Source: Stenomitos frigidus ULC18 (GTDB lineage Bacteria > Cyanobacteriota > Cyanobacteriia > Leptolyngbyales > Leptolyngbyaceae). From it: a stretch of DNA of 64,000 nucleotides. The notes under the pieces were generated by a model. The model did no database searches and was not told the origin of the DNA. It worked only from the letters and a program-made list of their open reading frames with translations. This document shows, one piece after another, positions 25,959 to 35,112 of the stretch. A program made the position numbers and the translations under genes. Within the stretch, counting starts at the first letter, position 1. Each line of letters begins with the position of its first letter. The stretch covers positions 124,001-188,000 of the forward strand of contig NZ_PVWK01000017.1 in assembly GCF_003003795.1 (NCBI RefSeq). The letters run 5' to 3'.

Positions 25959-28283
25959 TCATTGTGAACTTTGCATTGACTTCCGCACTCTCTCCACCTG
26001 CTTTGGTGCTTCCATTTCACTGAACAGCCGAATCGCTTTCTGAAAGTTTTCATCACTTTCCTTATTTGCTTGCATTGCTTGGTAAGTTAATCCAAATTGA
26101 TAGTGAGCTTCAGCCAATTCAGGCTTAGCTCCAACAAATTCCAGAATTCTGATTGCTTGAGAGAGATACAGTAAAACTATTTCAAATTCTTGCGACTCTC
26201 GATGAATTTCTGCTAACCCAGCTAGTGCCTTTGCTTTAACATGACTAAAATATGTAGTCTGTTCTGTAAGCGTTATAGCTTGATGATAAACTTCAGATGC
26301 TTTTTTGAAATTCTTTACGTTTTTGTATGCTAATCCCAAGAATATCGCTCCATAGCTAAGATTCCATATGTCGAATTCCTGCGTTTGATCTGACAACAAG
26401 AAATGAGCCTTATCAGCAAAGAATATTGCTTCGTTTTCCCTACCAGAGCAAGAGTGAAGAAAAGCCAGAACACTACACTCATAAAGAGGTCTGTTGTTTT
26501 CCTTGTCTTCAAGAAGCTTTTTTGTAATTTTTTCTGCTTCTTCAAGTTCCCAGAGTAGGATTTTACAAAGACTGATATTCATAAGAGAAATTTTGTAAAG
26601 CATTCGCAACTTAGAGTCTATTTCAGATCTACCTGTATCTGTATCTAAACCACTTAGACAAACCTTAGCTATATCACCTGATTTCTCACTACATTGAATA
26701 GCTTCTTTTGTATTACCAGTTAGCAAATATGCACTAGATAGGATTCTATAAAGGTTGCTTAAACAGTAGCTAGGCGAAATGTAACTCACAATCCGTTTGA
26801 TTTCAAAAATCAATGCTTGCCACACACCAAATTTGATGAGCGAACTGCCGAGGCTTTGAATTTTTTGGGATCTATTGCTATATCTTCCGAAAGCAACGAC
26901 ATTGCCTGCTTTTTCATAGTCACAAATATCTAGGTAGTGGAAGTAAGCCTCAAAAGCTCTTAGTGCATCTTTAGCGGTGTCAACGACCGCAATACTATTT
27001 GTCCAAAACTCTGCTGCCTTATGATTCCCTACCTCCCAATCTTCACTTACTCTTAATCGTGTAATCGATTCTTCTCTTACTGCCGGATGCAGCCAAAAAA
27101 ATCCGTCTTCAAAATCAATTAGCGATCGATCCTGCAAAGATTTAATCACGCGTCGACGACGATGCTCTGGTACATCCCATAGTAGGCAAAATAGTCCTTC
27201 AATCGGTACACTTGGCACATCTTGATAGCGATAACAGCCCATCCGGCAAAGTAACTTGTAAGCATCGGGTTCATGTCGTTGCAACCGATCGAACTGCTTC
27301 GCAACTAAATCTTCCAGATCTCGTTCAATAAATAAATCGTCTTGATTTGCCCGCCAGTAGGCTTCAACATCACCAGAAAAATCCTCTAAAACCACGCCGC
27401 TGATGATATCCATCGCTTTGGCGTTCCCACCATACGCATCGTGCAAAGTAGCCAAAGCAGGAGTATCTGTATTGATGCTGCGACTCTGAAAAAATTGTGA
27501 CCAGGCTTGGACATCTAAACTTCTCAATGAATAATGCTGCACGGTGACATCGGCTTCTCGCAGGCGTTCTCGACTAGTAATTAAGGTGATTGACTGCACA
27601 GTTGGATCACTCAACACTCGCAGCAGTTCCACATAACGACGATGCGCTTCAATGAATTTACCTGCTGAATCTAACGCGGGTTCCAGGTTGTCAATCAAAA
27701 TACCGATGCGTTCCGCTTGCAGTTTGCGCTTGAGTCGATCGAGCGACACCAAAAACTCCCGTCCTGGTTCTTCACCCAGTTGCCGCAGCTTCTCTTCTAG
27801 CAGTCCTTCAATGGAAGCAATATCCTTCGTTTCCTTCGCAATGGGAAACTCTAGAAAAGAGCCAAACGACTGCTGGAGATACTTTCGTGCCAGTGTGGTT
27901 TTCCCAACGCCACCCCGCGCCTGAATTACAATGACCTTGGCATTCCGGCTAACCAGCGTGTCTAAGTCAGCGATCGCTTCATCCCGTCCGACAAAATTAG
28001 GATCAGCCGTGGTGGTGGCTTGGGCTGCTGGGATGTGGTCGCTCTCCGCCAGCACCAATCCAAAAGATTCAAAGCAGCGGGCGATCGTCCGTTTGTCGGA
28101 GCCTTTGCAATCCAGGACATTCTTCACCGTCTCTGGGTCGAGTCCAGTCAACTCACCCAGGCGCTCCAGCGTGTACTTGAAGCCTGCATTCGCCTCTACT
28201 TCATGCGATCGTATTTGCTCCCGCAGCTTTTTGAGTCCACTGGCAGTCAGGATGCGCGCACGATTTCGCTTAGGTGAACTCAT
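25959..28283 (-). CDS. STAND protein: HTH, NB-ARC, TPR
   Basis: A 774-residue protein. The N-terminus (RARILTASGLKKLREQIRS ... LERLGELTGLDPETVKNVLDCKGSDKRTIARCFESFGL) is the same HTH-like domain as in the WD40 protein at 20859-24398. The NTPase has GGVGKTTLAR (about 124-133) and LVSLDRLKRKLQAERIGILIDNLEP as Walker B. From about 440 onward helical TPR-like repeats continue to the end (for example KASEVYHQAITLTEQ, ENFQKAIRLFSEME). Such proteins work as inducible switches in defence or regulation. The small VapBC operon lies directly downstream on the same strand. Confidence 0.85.
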   Translation of the reverse strand: MSSPKRNRARILTASGLKKLREQIRSHEVEANAGFKYTLERLGELTGLDPETVKNVLDCKGSDKRTIARCFESFGLVLAESDHIPAAQATTTADPNFVGRDEAIADLDTLVSRNAKVIVIQARGGVGKTTLARKYLQQSFGSFLEFPIAKETKDIASIEGLLEEKLRQLGEEPGREFLVSLDRLKRKLQAERIGILIDNLEPALDSAGKFIEAHRRYVELLRVLSDPTVQSITLITSRERLREADVTVQHYSLRSLDVQAWSQFFQSRSINTDTPALATLHDAYGGNAKAMDIISGVVLEDFSGDVEAYWRANQDDLFIERDLEDLVAKQFDRLQRHEPDAYKLLCRMGCYRYQDVPSVPIEGLFCLLWDVPEHRRRRVIKSLQDRSLIDFEDGFFWLHPAVREESITRLRVSEDWEVGNHKAAEFWTNSIAVVDTAKDALRAFEAYFHYLDICDYEKAGNVVAFGRYSNRSQKIQSLGSSLIKFGVWQALIFEIKRIVSYISPSYCLSNLYRILSSAYLLTGNTKEAIQCSEKSGDIAKVCLSGLDTDTGRSEIDSKLRMLYKISLMNISLCKILLWELEEAEKITKKLLEDKENNRPLYECSVLAFLHSCSGRENEAIFFADKAHFLLSDQTQEFDIWNLSYGAIFLGLAYKNVKNFKKASEVYHQAITLTEQTTYFSHVKAKALAGLAEIHRESQEFEIVLLYLSQAIRILEFVGAKPELAEAHYQFGLTYQAMQANKESDENFQKAIRLFSEMEAPKQVERVRKSMQSSQ

Positions 28284-28321
28284 GGCTGAAGCAAGATTGT
28301 CTGGGTAATGCTATTGTGACC

Positions 28322-28359
28322 GACTTTCCCGAAGTTAAGGTGAATGACCCGACTTTAAG
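28322..28359. promoter_or_regulatory. candidate operator upstream of HTH-STAND gene 2
   Basis: CGACTTT, CCCGAAGTTAA and ACCCGACTTTAAG lie 39-76 bp upstream of the start codon. They match words in front of the first HTH-STAND gene. Around 63950, at the window edge, ATGACCGGGGATTAAAACC resembles them loosely. The rest of the gap to 28531 shows no other feature I could name. Confidence 0.4.
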
Positions 28360-28531
28360 ATTGAAACGGGGTCTGACGGGTTAGAGGACAATCGCCCAAA
28401 GCCCTTTAGAGAAAGGGGTTTGTGTTTGGAAAGAAAACAATTAAGGTCATCCTTAACCACCGGAGATTCCCTGGAGAACCATCGCTAAATACTAGAGGAT
28501 TGGTACATCAGTTCCTTTAGGAGTCTTACAG

Positions 28532-28729
28532 ATGGCTACCTCCGTTCAGACCCCAACCCTCCCACCGCAAGCTTGCCTACCATCCTCCAATCAGATCGCC
28601 CTTGCACCCAATCAAAGCACATTGCCTGTTGCTCCTACACCTTCCCAATTAGCAGGTGGCGATGTGGTCAATCTTTTGATCGCGATCGCGGTGCTGGTGA
28701 AAGTCGTCCTGGGTAAGTCCAAACAGTAG
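28532..28729 (+). CDS. small Pro-rich protein with C-terminal membrane helix
   Basis: A 65-residue protein. The first 42 residues are Pro/Ala/Ser-rich and disordered; VVNLLIAIAVLVKVVLG is a single membrane helix, followed by a basic tail KSKQ. AGGAG sits at good distance before ATG. I know no family. Its position ahead of a transglutaminase-like membrane protein may reflect cotranscription, although about 200 bp separate them. Confidence 0.5.
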   Translation: MATSVQTPTLPPQACLPSSNQIALAPNQSTLPVAPTPSQLAGGDVVNLLIAIAVLVKVVLGKSKQ

Positions 28730-28926
28730 TTGTCGGGTTCTATGGTTCGTTCATCAGACTATTAACCAGATGCGGATCACTGTGAATCAGAAACCGCTCA
28801 CCCTGTTGCTGTATCTACTAAAAATCTGGTCTGTAGCAACTCTCCGCACCTCTGTCCGTCTCAATCATTCAACCATCGTCCCCAGCCTGGGCATCCTTGA
28901 CTTAGATCAACCTTCTTCCAGGGCTT

Positions 28927-30396
28927 ATGCGCTTCCTCCTCCTTGACCTCCCAGCCCGATTACTGAAAGGACTGCTGATTCTGTTGGTCTTCCTCACGCC
29001 TGTCTTGGGTGTATGGTTAGCCTCCTCGCTGGTCGCATATACGAATGGTCCTACCTGGCTGGCAGTCGGCTCTGGAGTGCTCTTGTTTCCCCTGCTCCCG
29101 ATCGCCTGGGATCTGCGGGGTCGAAAGCGCCGTCAGCACAAACCACAAATCCTGACTTGGGGCGATCGCGTCATCCTGCGAACCCTGCTGCTCAACCTGC
29201 TTTTCCTCACCTGCCTGCTAGCACTGCGTCCCCAAACCTCTTTTCTGGCGCTTTCCACACGGGGAGACTGGATGTTGGAGGGTCAGCGAGGACCTCAAGT
29301 GGAATGGGTTCGGCGATCGCTCTTCCAACTGGCGAATGAGCTGGAGTGGCTGTATCTGGCAGTCCATCAGAACCCTTACAAGCAGTACGCAGACACCAAC
29401 ACGATTCGCCCGGCACCCCAACCCACAGCGCCACCGTCCACTCAACCCACACCGCACACTGAACCTGCGCCTCAAGCTCAGAAAACACCGCCACCCACGC
29501 CAACAAACCCAACCGCCCAGCCTGCCACATTGTGGACTACGAACGCTGCTCTCCATCCGGCGGTTGCGAACATGCCAGCCAGTGTGGAAACCAGTATTGC
29601 TGCCGTCGCTCAGTACCTCGCCCAGCAGGAGCACGATCCCTTCCTCCGGGTGAAGGCACTCCATGATTATGTCGCCGATCGCATTGCCTATGATGCCCCT
29701 GCCTTCTTTGGACAGGCTCCCCGTCCACCCCAGGATGCCGAAACCGTTTTCCGTACTCGCAAAGCGGTGTGTGCTGGCTATGCCAAACTGCTCGAAGCTC
29801 TGGGACAGGCGATCGGGGAAGAAATTGTGTATGTCGTGGGCGATTCCCGCAGTCAGAGCAGCGACCTGAATGGTGGCAGTCATGCCTGGAATGCCGCCAA
29901 GCTTGCAGGCAACTGGTACTTAATTGATGCGACCTGGGATAGCGGGTATGTGAATGGCTCCAGTTTTACGAAGCAGTATGGCACCAGCTACCTATTTACG
30001 CCGCCCGCAGTCATGGTCGTCAGCCATTTCCCAGACGATGCCGCCTGGCAACTTTTGCCGCAACCGCTGTCGAGGGGCGACTTTTTCCGGCAACCGATGC
30101 TGCGTCCTGGTTTCTTCGCGCAAGGCTTGAAGTTGCTGTCACCGACCCGCTCGCAAACGGATGTGCAGGGCAACGCGGTGATTCAACTGGAGAATCCCCG
30201 ACAGCGTTGGTTGATGGCAAGCTACAGTGCCAAGGGTAGCCAGCAAGCTGAACACTGTGTGGAGCAGACGAGCCAGGGCACTCAATTATCTTGCCCCCTG
30301 CCGGGTACGGGCACCTACGAGGTGCAACTTTTCACGGGGGACCAGCAGTATGGGCACTACGAGTCTGTCGGGCAACTGGAATTCAACAAAGGGTAA
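28927..30396 (+). CDS. membrane-anchored transglutaminase-like protein
   Basis: A 489-residue protein with three hydrophobic stretches in the first 110 residues and a Pro/Thr/Gln-rich linker (about 155-200), then a transglutaminase core: catalytic Cys in RKAVCAGYAKLLEALG, His in GGSHAWNAAKLAGNWYLIDATWDSGY, and Asp in DATWD. This kyphoscoliosis-peptidase-like layout suggests a protease or crosslinking enzyme acting outside the membrane. A beta-rich C-terminal domain ends EVQLFTGDQQYGHYESVGQLEF. The substrate is unknown. Confidence 0.8.
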   Translation: MRFLLLDLPARLLKGLLILLVFLTPVLGVWLASSLVAYTNGPTWLAVGSGVLLFPLLPIAWDLRGRKRRQHKPQILTWGDRVILRTLLLNLLFLTCLLALRPQTSFLALSTRGDWMLEGQRGPQVEWVRRSLFQLANELEWLYLAVHQNPYKQYADTNTIRPAPQPTAPPSTQPTPHTEPAPQAQKTPPPTPTNPTAQPATLWTTNAALHPAVANMPASVETSIAAVAQYLAQQEHDPFLRVKALHDYVADRIAYDAPAFFGQAPRPPQDAETVFRTRKAVCAGYAKLLEALGQAIGEEIVYVVGDSRSQSSDLNGGSHAWNAAKLAGNWYLIDATWDSGYVNGSSFTKQYGTSYLFTPPAVMVVSHFPDDAAWQLLPQPLSRGDFFRQPMLRPGFFAQGLKLLSPTRSQTDVQGNAVIQLENPRQRWLMASYSAKGSQQAEHCVEQTSQGTQLSCPLPGTGTYEVQLFTGDQQYGHYESVGQLEFNKG

Positions 30397-30502
30397 GACT
30401 CAAGGCAGCGCGGCTGGGAGTGCTTGCCTGACCACTGTGAAGCTGATTCCTGAGCGGATGCTGCGCCTCAAGGCTGTTGGAGCGAGCCGCCCATGCTGAC
30501 GT

Positions 30503-33364
30503 TCAATAGCACCAGGCATGCGAGAAGGCAGTATAAGACATTTGTTGAGCGCAGTACCACAATAATTTATGGCACTCGTGCCGTTGCGTTGCCACTTGGT
30601 GGGCAGTGGAGGCATTTGCCTCGACAACTAACACGCTTAGTTGAGAGACAAGCTTTGCCAGTTGAGGCTCCAGGACGACTGCCTTTAAGTCTTCCACGAC
30701 TCGTTTGTAAAGAGTGGGCGTCTCTTTGGCTAAGAGCAGTTGCAGCAAGCCGTCGATCGCTTGCGGATGACCCGGTTGGAGCGTTGCCAACCGATAGGCA
30801 AGCCGCCGTTGATGAGCGGCATCGGTCGCAGTGGCTAAACGGTGTTCTAAGGTTGTGATGAGGTGGTCTAAGTCTTGACTTGGCGCTGCCTTCAGTCGCT
30901 TGCGACTTGTCTTTGCTAGCGGCTTTTGCATGGAGGCAAGGACAGCCATAGCCAGTGCATGGGCTGGGTCAAGGGTGAGCAAATTTTCGGCGGTTCGTAG
31001 TCGCAGCGTGGCATTGGTCGTAGATTGAATGATTTGTTCCAGCGTGGCGATCGCTTTTGGATGTCCGGCATTCATTTTTCCCAAGCTGTAAGCGGCGCGG
31101 CGACGAACGTTGCCTTGTTGGGTTGAGGCTAAAAGCTGCTCAAGGGACTGAATGAAGACAGAATGATCTGGAGCAATTTTGCCCAGGCTCTCAAGTACCT
31201 GCAAACGGAGCGTCTCGTTCTGGAGTGTGTCGCTGAGTTGGGTAAGGGCAGCGATCGCAAGAGGGTTGCCTGGATCGAGCGTTTTACCCAAAGTATAGGC
31301 AGACTGCCAACGGGCAAAAGGGTTTTCTGTAATTTGAATAAACTGTTCCAGAGCAGCAATCGCTAGTGTGCGATCAGTTTGCAGCAACGCAACTCTGGCT
31401 CCTTCACAGACGGAAGGAGGAAAGACTCCAAAGCGCCATTGAAGCAGTTGAGACAGAATTGATTGGGCATGAATGGATTGAGGGAACTCTGCCAACCCTG
31501 CCGCCGCCAGGAAGTAAGCTCGATGGGAATAAAAACCGCCACAGCGATCATCAAACGTGATGAGTGCCTGGATGAAGGCTTCTTTATCGGCGATAGCAAT
31601 ATCCATCCTGCCGAACCAGAGGAGAATGACCTCCCGCCAATGCGGGTTGAAGACAGGATAAGCATGAGCCGGGTCGAAGAAGAAGTGCCAATCGGCAAGG
31701 GACTGTGCGGCAAAATACTCCTGAAACGTCGGGTGATAAAAGGCATACACCTTTTCGCCTGTGTTTGTTGAAAGACCGACCTGATTGAGCCAACCCAGTT
31801 GCAATGCCAAAGACATTAACTCTAGTGATTGTGCGAAGGCAGTTTGAGCAAACGTATGGGACAGCCGGAAGCGGGTTTCGGGTTGCAAAAGTGCCTGCAA
31901 TGCCACCTGTCCGAGTGCCTCATTTAATTGCTGCCGTTGAGTCAGTGTGGTGGGAAAGCGGTCTTGTTTCCAGTCATAAATGGTTTCAACAAATTGCTGA
32001 TAAAGGAGCGCTTTTGTCTGGGGGAGAGTGCCTTGAGTCAACGACCAGGTGCGGCAGAGCAGGGCTAACCGGAGCGGATTTTTGACGGTCGCGCTGATCC
32101 GCTTGCGCTTCGGATCGTCCAAGGCTTGTCGCAGACGATCGCCCAGTGATGGGTTGTCCTGAAACCAGCGATCAATGAACTGCCCTACCTGATCCTCGCG
32201 ACCGCCATTCCCAATGCTGAAACTGAGATTGCCGTAGGTGGTAAAGGCGGCGAGAGCATTTTTCCCGCCATCCCACACATTGGAACGGCACGTCAGCACC
32301 ACATGAGCATCGGCAAGCCAGCCCCGCAATTGACGGGAAAGGCTGGTTAGAGCGGTGGCGGCATCGAGCGCCATTTCGTCGATCGCATCCAGCAATAACC
32401 AGACGCGCCCCTGTTGAAACTGTTCTGCGAAGGCTTCCTGAAGCTCTGGAGCAACACTCAGCTTCCGGGTTGCCTGCTTTAGCCAATCGTGCAGAAGGTA
32501 GTGTTCCAGGGTTGCCCCTTGCAGATCTGCCAGTGACACCCAGATCGGTAACGACTGTTGCTCCAGTAACCAGGTCGCGATTTTTTGCAGCAGGGTGGTC
32601 TTACCGGCTCCCGGTTCACCGACGATCGCCACTCGTTGCTGTCCTGCCGCTTGCAGACGCTCGAAGAACGCCTCTAGTGAAAGGGGGCTTTCAGCATCCT
32701 CGGCTTCGTCAAGTTGCGGATCGGCGCTCGATGAATCATGACGGCTCTCTCGCCGTTTGCGCTCTACCAAACCCAATGGTAGATAGAGTTGCTGCACATC
32801 GAAAGCGATGCCATCCGCTACCGTCAACGGGTTAAGCGTCAGTTGTCCATACTGTTGTGCTTCTAAACTCTCACGGCAAAGCTGCCACCAGAAGTCCTGC
32901 CCATCTACTCCCGAATCTTCTGACTCTATGGGTGCCTCGCCTGTCACCTGCTTAGACTTCTGAGGGCGACGGTGCTCCCATGCCTGCTCGAATTGACGCA
33001 GGTTAGCAGCGCGATCGCTCCGCTTGTGCCACAGATTGAGGGTAAAGTGCCAAACCTCCGATCCACCCTTGTTGGGACGATTATCGTCGAGGATCGCCAG
33101 GAAATCCTCAAACCGTCGCAAGGCTTCTTTAATCTGTCCGCCACTCAAAGGAGTGTTTGCTAGTTTGGTCAGTGCTTCCAGGAACCGGACTTTCGTTCGC
33201 ACCACCAAACGTTGCTCGCTTTGCCAGTAGGTCTGCATCTGCGATCGCAAGGCATCCAGCGCAACCTCATCACAGTCCAACTCGTCATTGGCGTAGTCGA
33301 GTAGAACGGTGAAGAGGTGGAGCGATCGCTTTTTCGCTTCCGGTCCGTAACTGGGTCGTGCCAT
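30503..33364 (-). CDS. NACHT NTPase with HEAT-like repeats
   Basis: A 953-residue protein. The N-terminal 130 residues are helical with the motif EVWHFTLNLWHKRSDRAANLRQFEQAW, which I have no name for. The NACHT core has GEPGAGKTTLLQKIATWLL near residue 250, RVWLLLDAIDEMALD as Walker B, and TCRSNVWDGG. FYHPTFQEYFAAQ closes the NTPase module. From about 600, HEAT-like repeats such as RRRAAYSLGKMNAGHPKAIATLEQ recur. It is divergent from rtcB with a 233-bp shared gap. Sensing is probably by the repeats. Confidence 0.85.
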   Translation of the reverse strand: MARPSYGPEAKKRSLHLFTVLLDYANDELDCDEVALDALRSQMQTYWQSEQRLVVRTKVRFLEALTKLANTPLSGGQIKEALRRFEDFLAILDDNRPNKGGSEVWHFTLNLWHKRSDRAANLRQFEQAWEHRRPQKSKQVTGEAPIESEDSGVDGQDFWWQLCRESLEAQQYGQLTLNPLTVADGIAFDVQQLYLPLGLVERKRRESRHDSSSADPQLDEAEDAESPLSLEAFFERLQAAGQQRVAIVGEPGAGKTTLLQKIATWLLEQQSLPIWVSLADLQGATLEHYLLHDWLKQATRKLSVAPELQEAFAEQFQQGRVWLLLDAIDEMALDAATALTSLSRQLRGWLADAHVVLTCRSNVWDGGKNALAAFTTYGNLSFSIGNGGREDQVGQFIDRWFQDNPSLGDRLRQALDDPKRKRISATVKNPLRLALLCRTWSLTQGTLPQTKALLYQQFVETIYDWKQDRFPTTLTQRQQLNEALGQVALQALLQPETRFRLSHTFAQTAFAQSLELMSLALQLGWLNQVGLSTNTGEKVYAFYHPTFQEYFAAQSLADWHFFFDPAHAYPVFNPHWREVILLWFGRMDIAIADKEAFIQALITFDDRCGGFYSHRAYFLAAAGLAEFPQSIHAQSILSQLLQWRFGVFPPSVCEGARVALLQTDRTLAIAALEQFIQITENPFARWQSAYTLGKTLDPGNPLAIAALTQLSDTLQNETLRLQVLESLGKIAPDHSVFIQSLEQLLASTQQGNVRRRAAYSLGKMNAGHPKAIATLEQIIQSTTNATLRLRTAENLLTLDPAHALAMAVLASMQKPLAKTSRKRLKAAPSQDLDHLITTLEHRLATATDAAHQRRLAYRLATLQPGHPQAIDGLLQLLLAKETPTLYKRVVEDLKAVVLEPQLAKLVSQLSVLVVEANASTAHQVATQRHECHKLLWYCAQQMSYTAFSHAWCY

Positions 33365-33526
33365 CGGTAAAGAAGTCGATGCTGTAAGAGGAATTTCGAG
33401 ACAAATGGAGAATGCCTCACGGTTCTAACTCACATTTTCCCCTAGAAGCGAGGGGAATACCCCCGGTTAAGACATTCCCCCATCCCTAAAATGCCTGTGG
33501 AGAAAGTGCTTCAGCCGTTTTGGTGC

Positions 33527-33544
33527 TCATTCGCCTGGGGGAAG
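33527..33544. promoter_or_regulatory. repeated leader element, copy 1 (before rtcB)
   Basis: CTCATTCGCCTGGGGGAAG lies 54 bp before the rtcB start and is repeated, with one indel and one change, before the first Y RNA (34879-34897). Each copy is followed within 70 bp by the start of an expressed unit, so a shared promoter or operator element is possible. Confidence 0.4.
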
Positions 33545-33597
33545 TTGCCCTACCTATGCTTGAGACATCAAACAAAGGAAATGAAGGACACGAAACC

Positions 33598-34779
33598 ATG
33601 CCTTACGAACAGTTAGACCTCTCCACCCCCAAGCCTGTGCTCTCCTGGGCAAACCATACCTTGGGTCAAGACGAAACCAAAATGGCGAAGAACGTAGCGT
33701 CCCTGCCCTTTGTCTTCAAGCATGTTGCCTTAATGCCCGATGTCCACCTGGGTAAAGGGGCTTTGGTGGGTTCCGTTGTCGCGACCAAGGCAGCGATCGT
33801 TCCGGCTGCGGTCGGTGTGGATATTGGTTGCGGGATGGCTGCCATCAAAACGCCCTTCATGGCTGACCAGTTGGAAGGAAAGCTGCAACAAATCCGTCAG
33901 GACATTGAAGCACTGATTCCGGTTGGCTTCCACGAGAACGAGGCAGCGGATACGCAAGTGCTGCACTGGCAAGGTTGGCAGGACTTTAAGCATCTCCACA
34001 CTGGTGTACAACACTTGGAAGCGAAAGCAACCAAGCAGATGGGATCGTTGGGTGGTGGCAACCACTTCATCGAAGTCTGTGTGGATGAGCAAGATCAGGT
34101 CTGGCTCATGCTGCATTCGGGTTCGCGCCATATCGGCAACGTGTTGGCACAACGCCACATTGAAACCGCTAAGGAGTTGGCAAAGTTGGCGGGTGAAAAG
34201 TTACCCGATCCAGACCTGGCGCATTTTGTGCAGGGAACTCCAGAGTTTGAGGCGTACTGGCGTGATCTGCAATGGGCACAAAACTATGCTCGTGTGAACC
34301 GGGAGGTAATGATGGCGCGATCCAAGCGAGTGCTGGCAAAGCATTTGGCAAACGGTCAACCTTTCACCCCTTGCCTGAGCGTCAACTGCCACCACAACTA
34401 CGCGGAGCGAGAAGTGCATTTCGGCGAGGAAGTGTATGTGACTCGTAAGGGCGCAGTCCGGGCACAGCAGGATGACTACGGCATTATTCCAGGCTCAATG
34501 GGCGCTAAGTCCTACATCGTGAAGGGTAAGGGCAAAGCGGACAGCTATTGCTCCTGCTCCCACGGAGCGGGACGGTTGATGTCCCGGAATAAGGCAAAGC
34601 TCAACTTCACCCTGGAAGACTTAATCCAGCAAACGCAAGGGGTTGAGTGCCGTAAGGATGAAGGCGTGTTAGATGAAATCCCTGGAGCTTATAAGCCGAT
34701 CGACCAAGTCATGGCAAACCAGTCTGACCTGGTAGAGGTAGTGGCAACCTTGAAGCAACTTGTTTGTGTGAAGGGTTAA
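33598..34779 (+). CDS. rtcB: RNA-splicing ligase RtcB
   Basis: A protein of 393 residues from ATG 33598 (GAAGGA upstream); the frame could be extended to 33520 but that part is not conserved. Metal-site residues are visible: PDVHLGKGA, VGVDIGCGMAA, GGNHFIEV and HSGSRHIGN; the guanylylated histidine is in SCSHGAGR. The enzyme joins 2',3'-cyclic phosphate or 3'-phosphate ends to 5'-OH ends, healing cut tRNA or rRNA. It lies upstream of two Y RNAs and rsr, the arrangement known from other bacteria in which RtcB and Ro act in RNA repair or turnover. Confidence 0.93.
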   Translation: MPYEQLDLSTPKPVLSWANHTLGQDETKMAKNVASLPFVFKHVALMPDVHLGKGALVGSVVATKAAIVPAAVGVDIGCGMAAIKTPFMADQLEGKLQQIRQDIEALIPVGFHENEAADTQVLHWQGWQDFKHLHTGVQHLEAKATKQMGSLGGGNHFIEVCVDEQDQVWLMLHSGSRHIGNVLAQRHIETAKELAKLAGEKLPDPDLAHFVQGTPEFEAYWRDLQWAQNYARVNREVMMARSKRVLAKHLANGQPFTPCLSVNCHHNYAEREVHFGEEVYVTRKGAVRAQQDDYGIIPGSMGAKSYIVKGKGKADSYCSCSHGAGRLMSRNKAKLNFTLEDLIQQTQGVECRKDEGVLDEIPGAYKPIDQVMANQSDLVEVVATLKQLVCVKG

Positions 34780-34798
34780 GGGTGGAACGGCAGCCAAA

Positions 34799-34839
34799 AA
34801 GCTAGGGGCATCCCCCAGGTCTTGAACCGCCCCTAGCTT
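34799..34839 (+). terminator. hairpin after rtcB
   Basis: AAGCTAGGGGC and GCCCCTAGCTT are exact inverted repeats (11 bp) with a 19-nt loop, 20 bp after the rtcB stop. A T-run is lacking (CTCAACT follows). It may end rtcB transcription or mark a processing point before the Y RNAs. Confidence 0.5.
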
Positions 34840-34878
34840 CTCAACTCCAGTCATGGCAGGCTCTCCAACGACTCAGGC

Positions 34879-34897
34879 TCAATTTGCCTGGGGGAAG
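34879..34897. promoter_or_regulatory. repeated leader element, copy 2 (before Y RNA 1)
   Basis: CTCAATTTGCCTGGGGGAAG repeats the element found before rtcB. The Y RNA begins about 83 bp later. The gap from 34840 to 34979 shows no open frame that I can support. Confidence 0.4.
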
Positions 34898-34979
34898 ATG
34901 AACTGACTATTCTGGATGCATTAAAGGGAAAGGAGACGAGAGAACACGCCTCACCTCCTACCCCCCAACTTTCAACCAT

Positions 34980-35107
34980 GTGGCGGCTAGCTCAACAGTA
35001 GAGTGCCAACCATTGCCCGAAAGGGACGCAGATTAAGGGTTATCGCTTTGGACGACTCCCCCCTTAATCGCCGGAGATGCGGGTGCAATGCCCGCGCCGC
35101 TACACCA
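34980..35107 (+). ncRNA. Y RNA (YrlA-like), copy 1, tRNA mimic
   Basis: 5' GTGGCGGC pairs with 3' GCCGCTAC as an acceptor-like stem (one G-U pair), followed by ACCA. TAGCTCAACAGTAGAGT is a D-arm-like hairpin and GCGGG TGCAATG CCCGC a T-arm-like hairpin. In place of a normal anticodon arm is a long insert with CCCGAAAGGG and the 9-bp stem GATTAAGGG/CCCTTAATC. Lying directly between rtcB and the Ro gene, this fits bacterial Y RNAs of the YrlA type, whose effector module imitates tRNA. At about 124 nt plus ACCA it is too long for an ordinary tRNA. Ends are inferred from pairing. Confidence 0.8.
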
Positions 35108-35112
35108 AACAC

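Noticed and set aside
33520-33597. N-terminal extension of rtcB
   Set aside because: The extra residues are outside the conserved RtcB start and overlap the repeated leader element.
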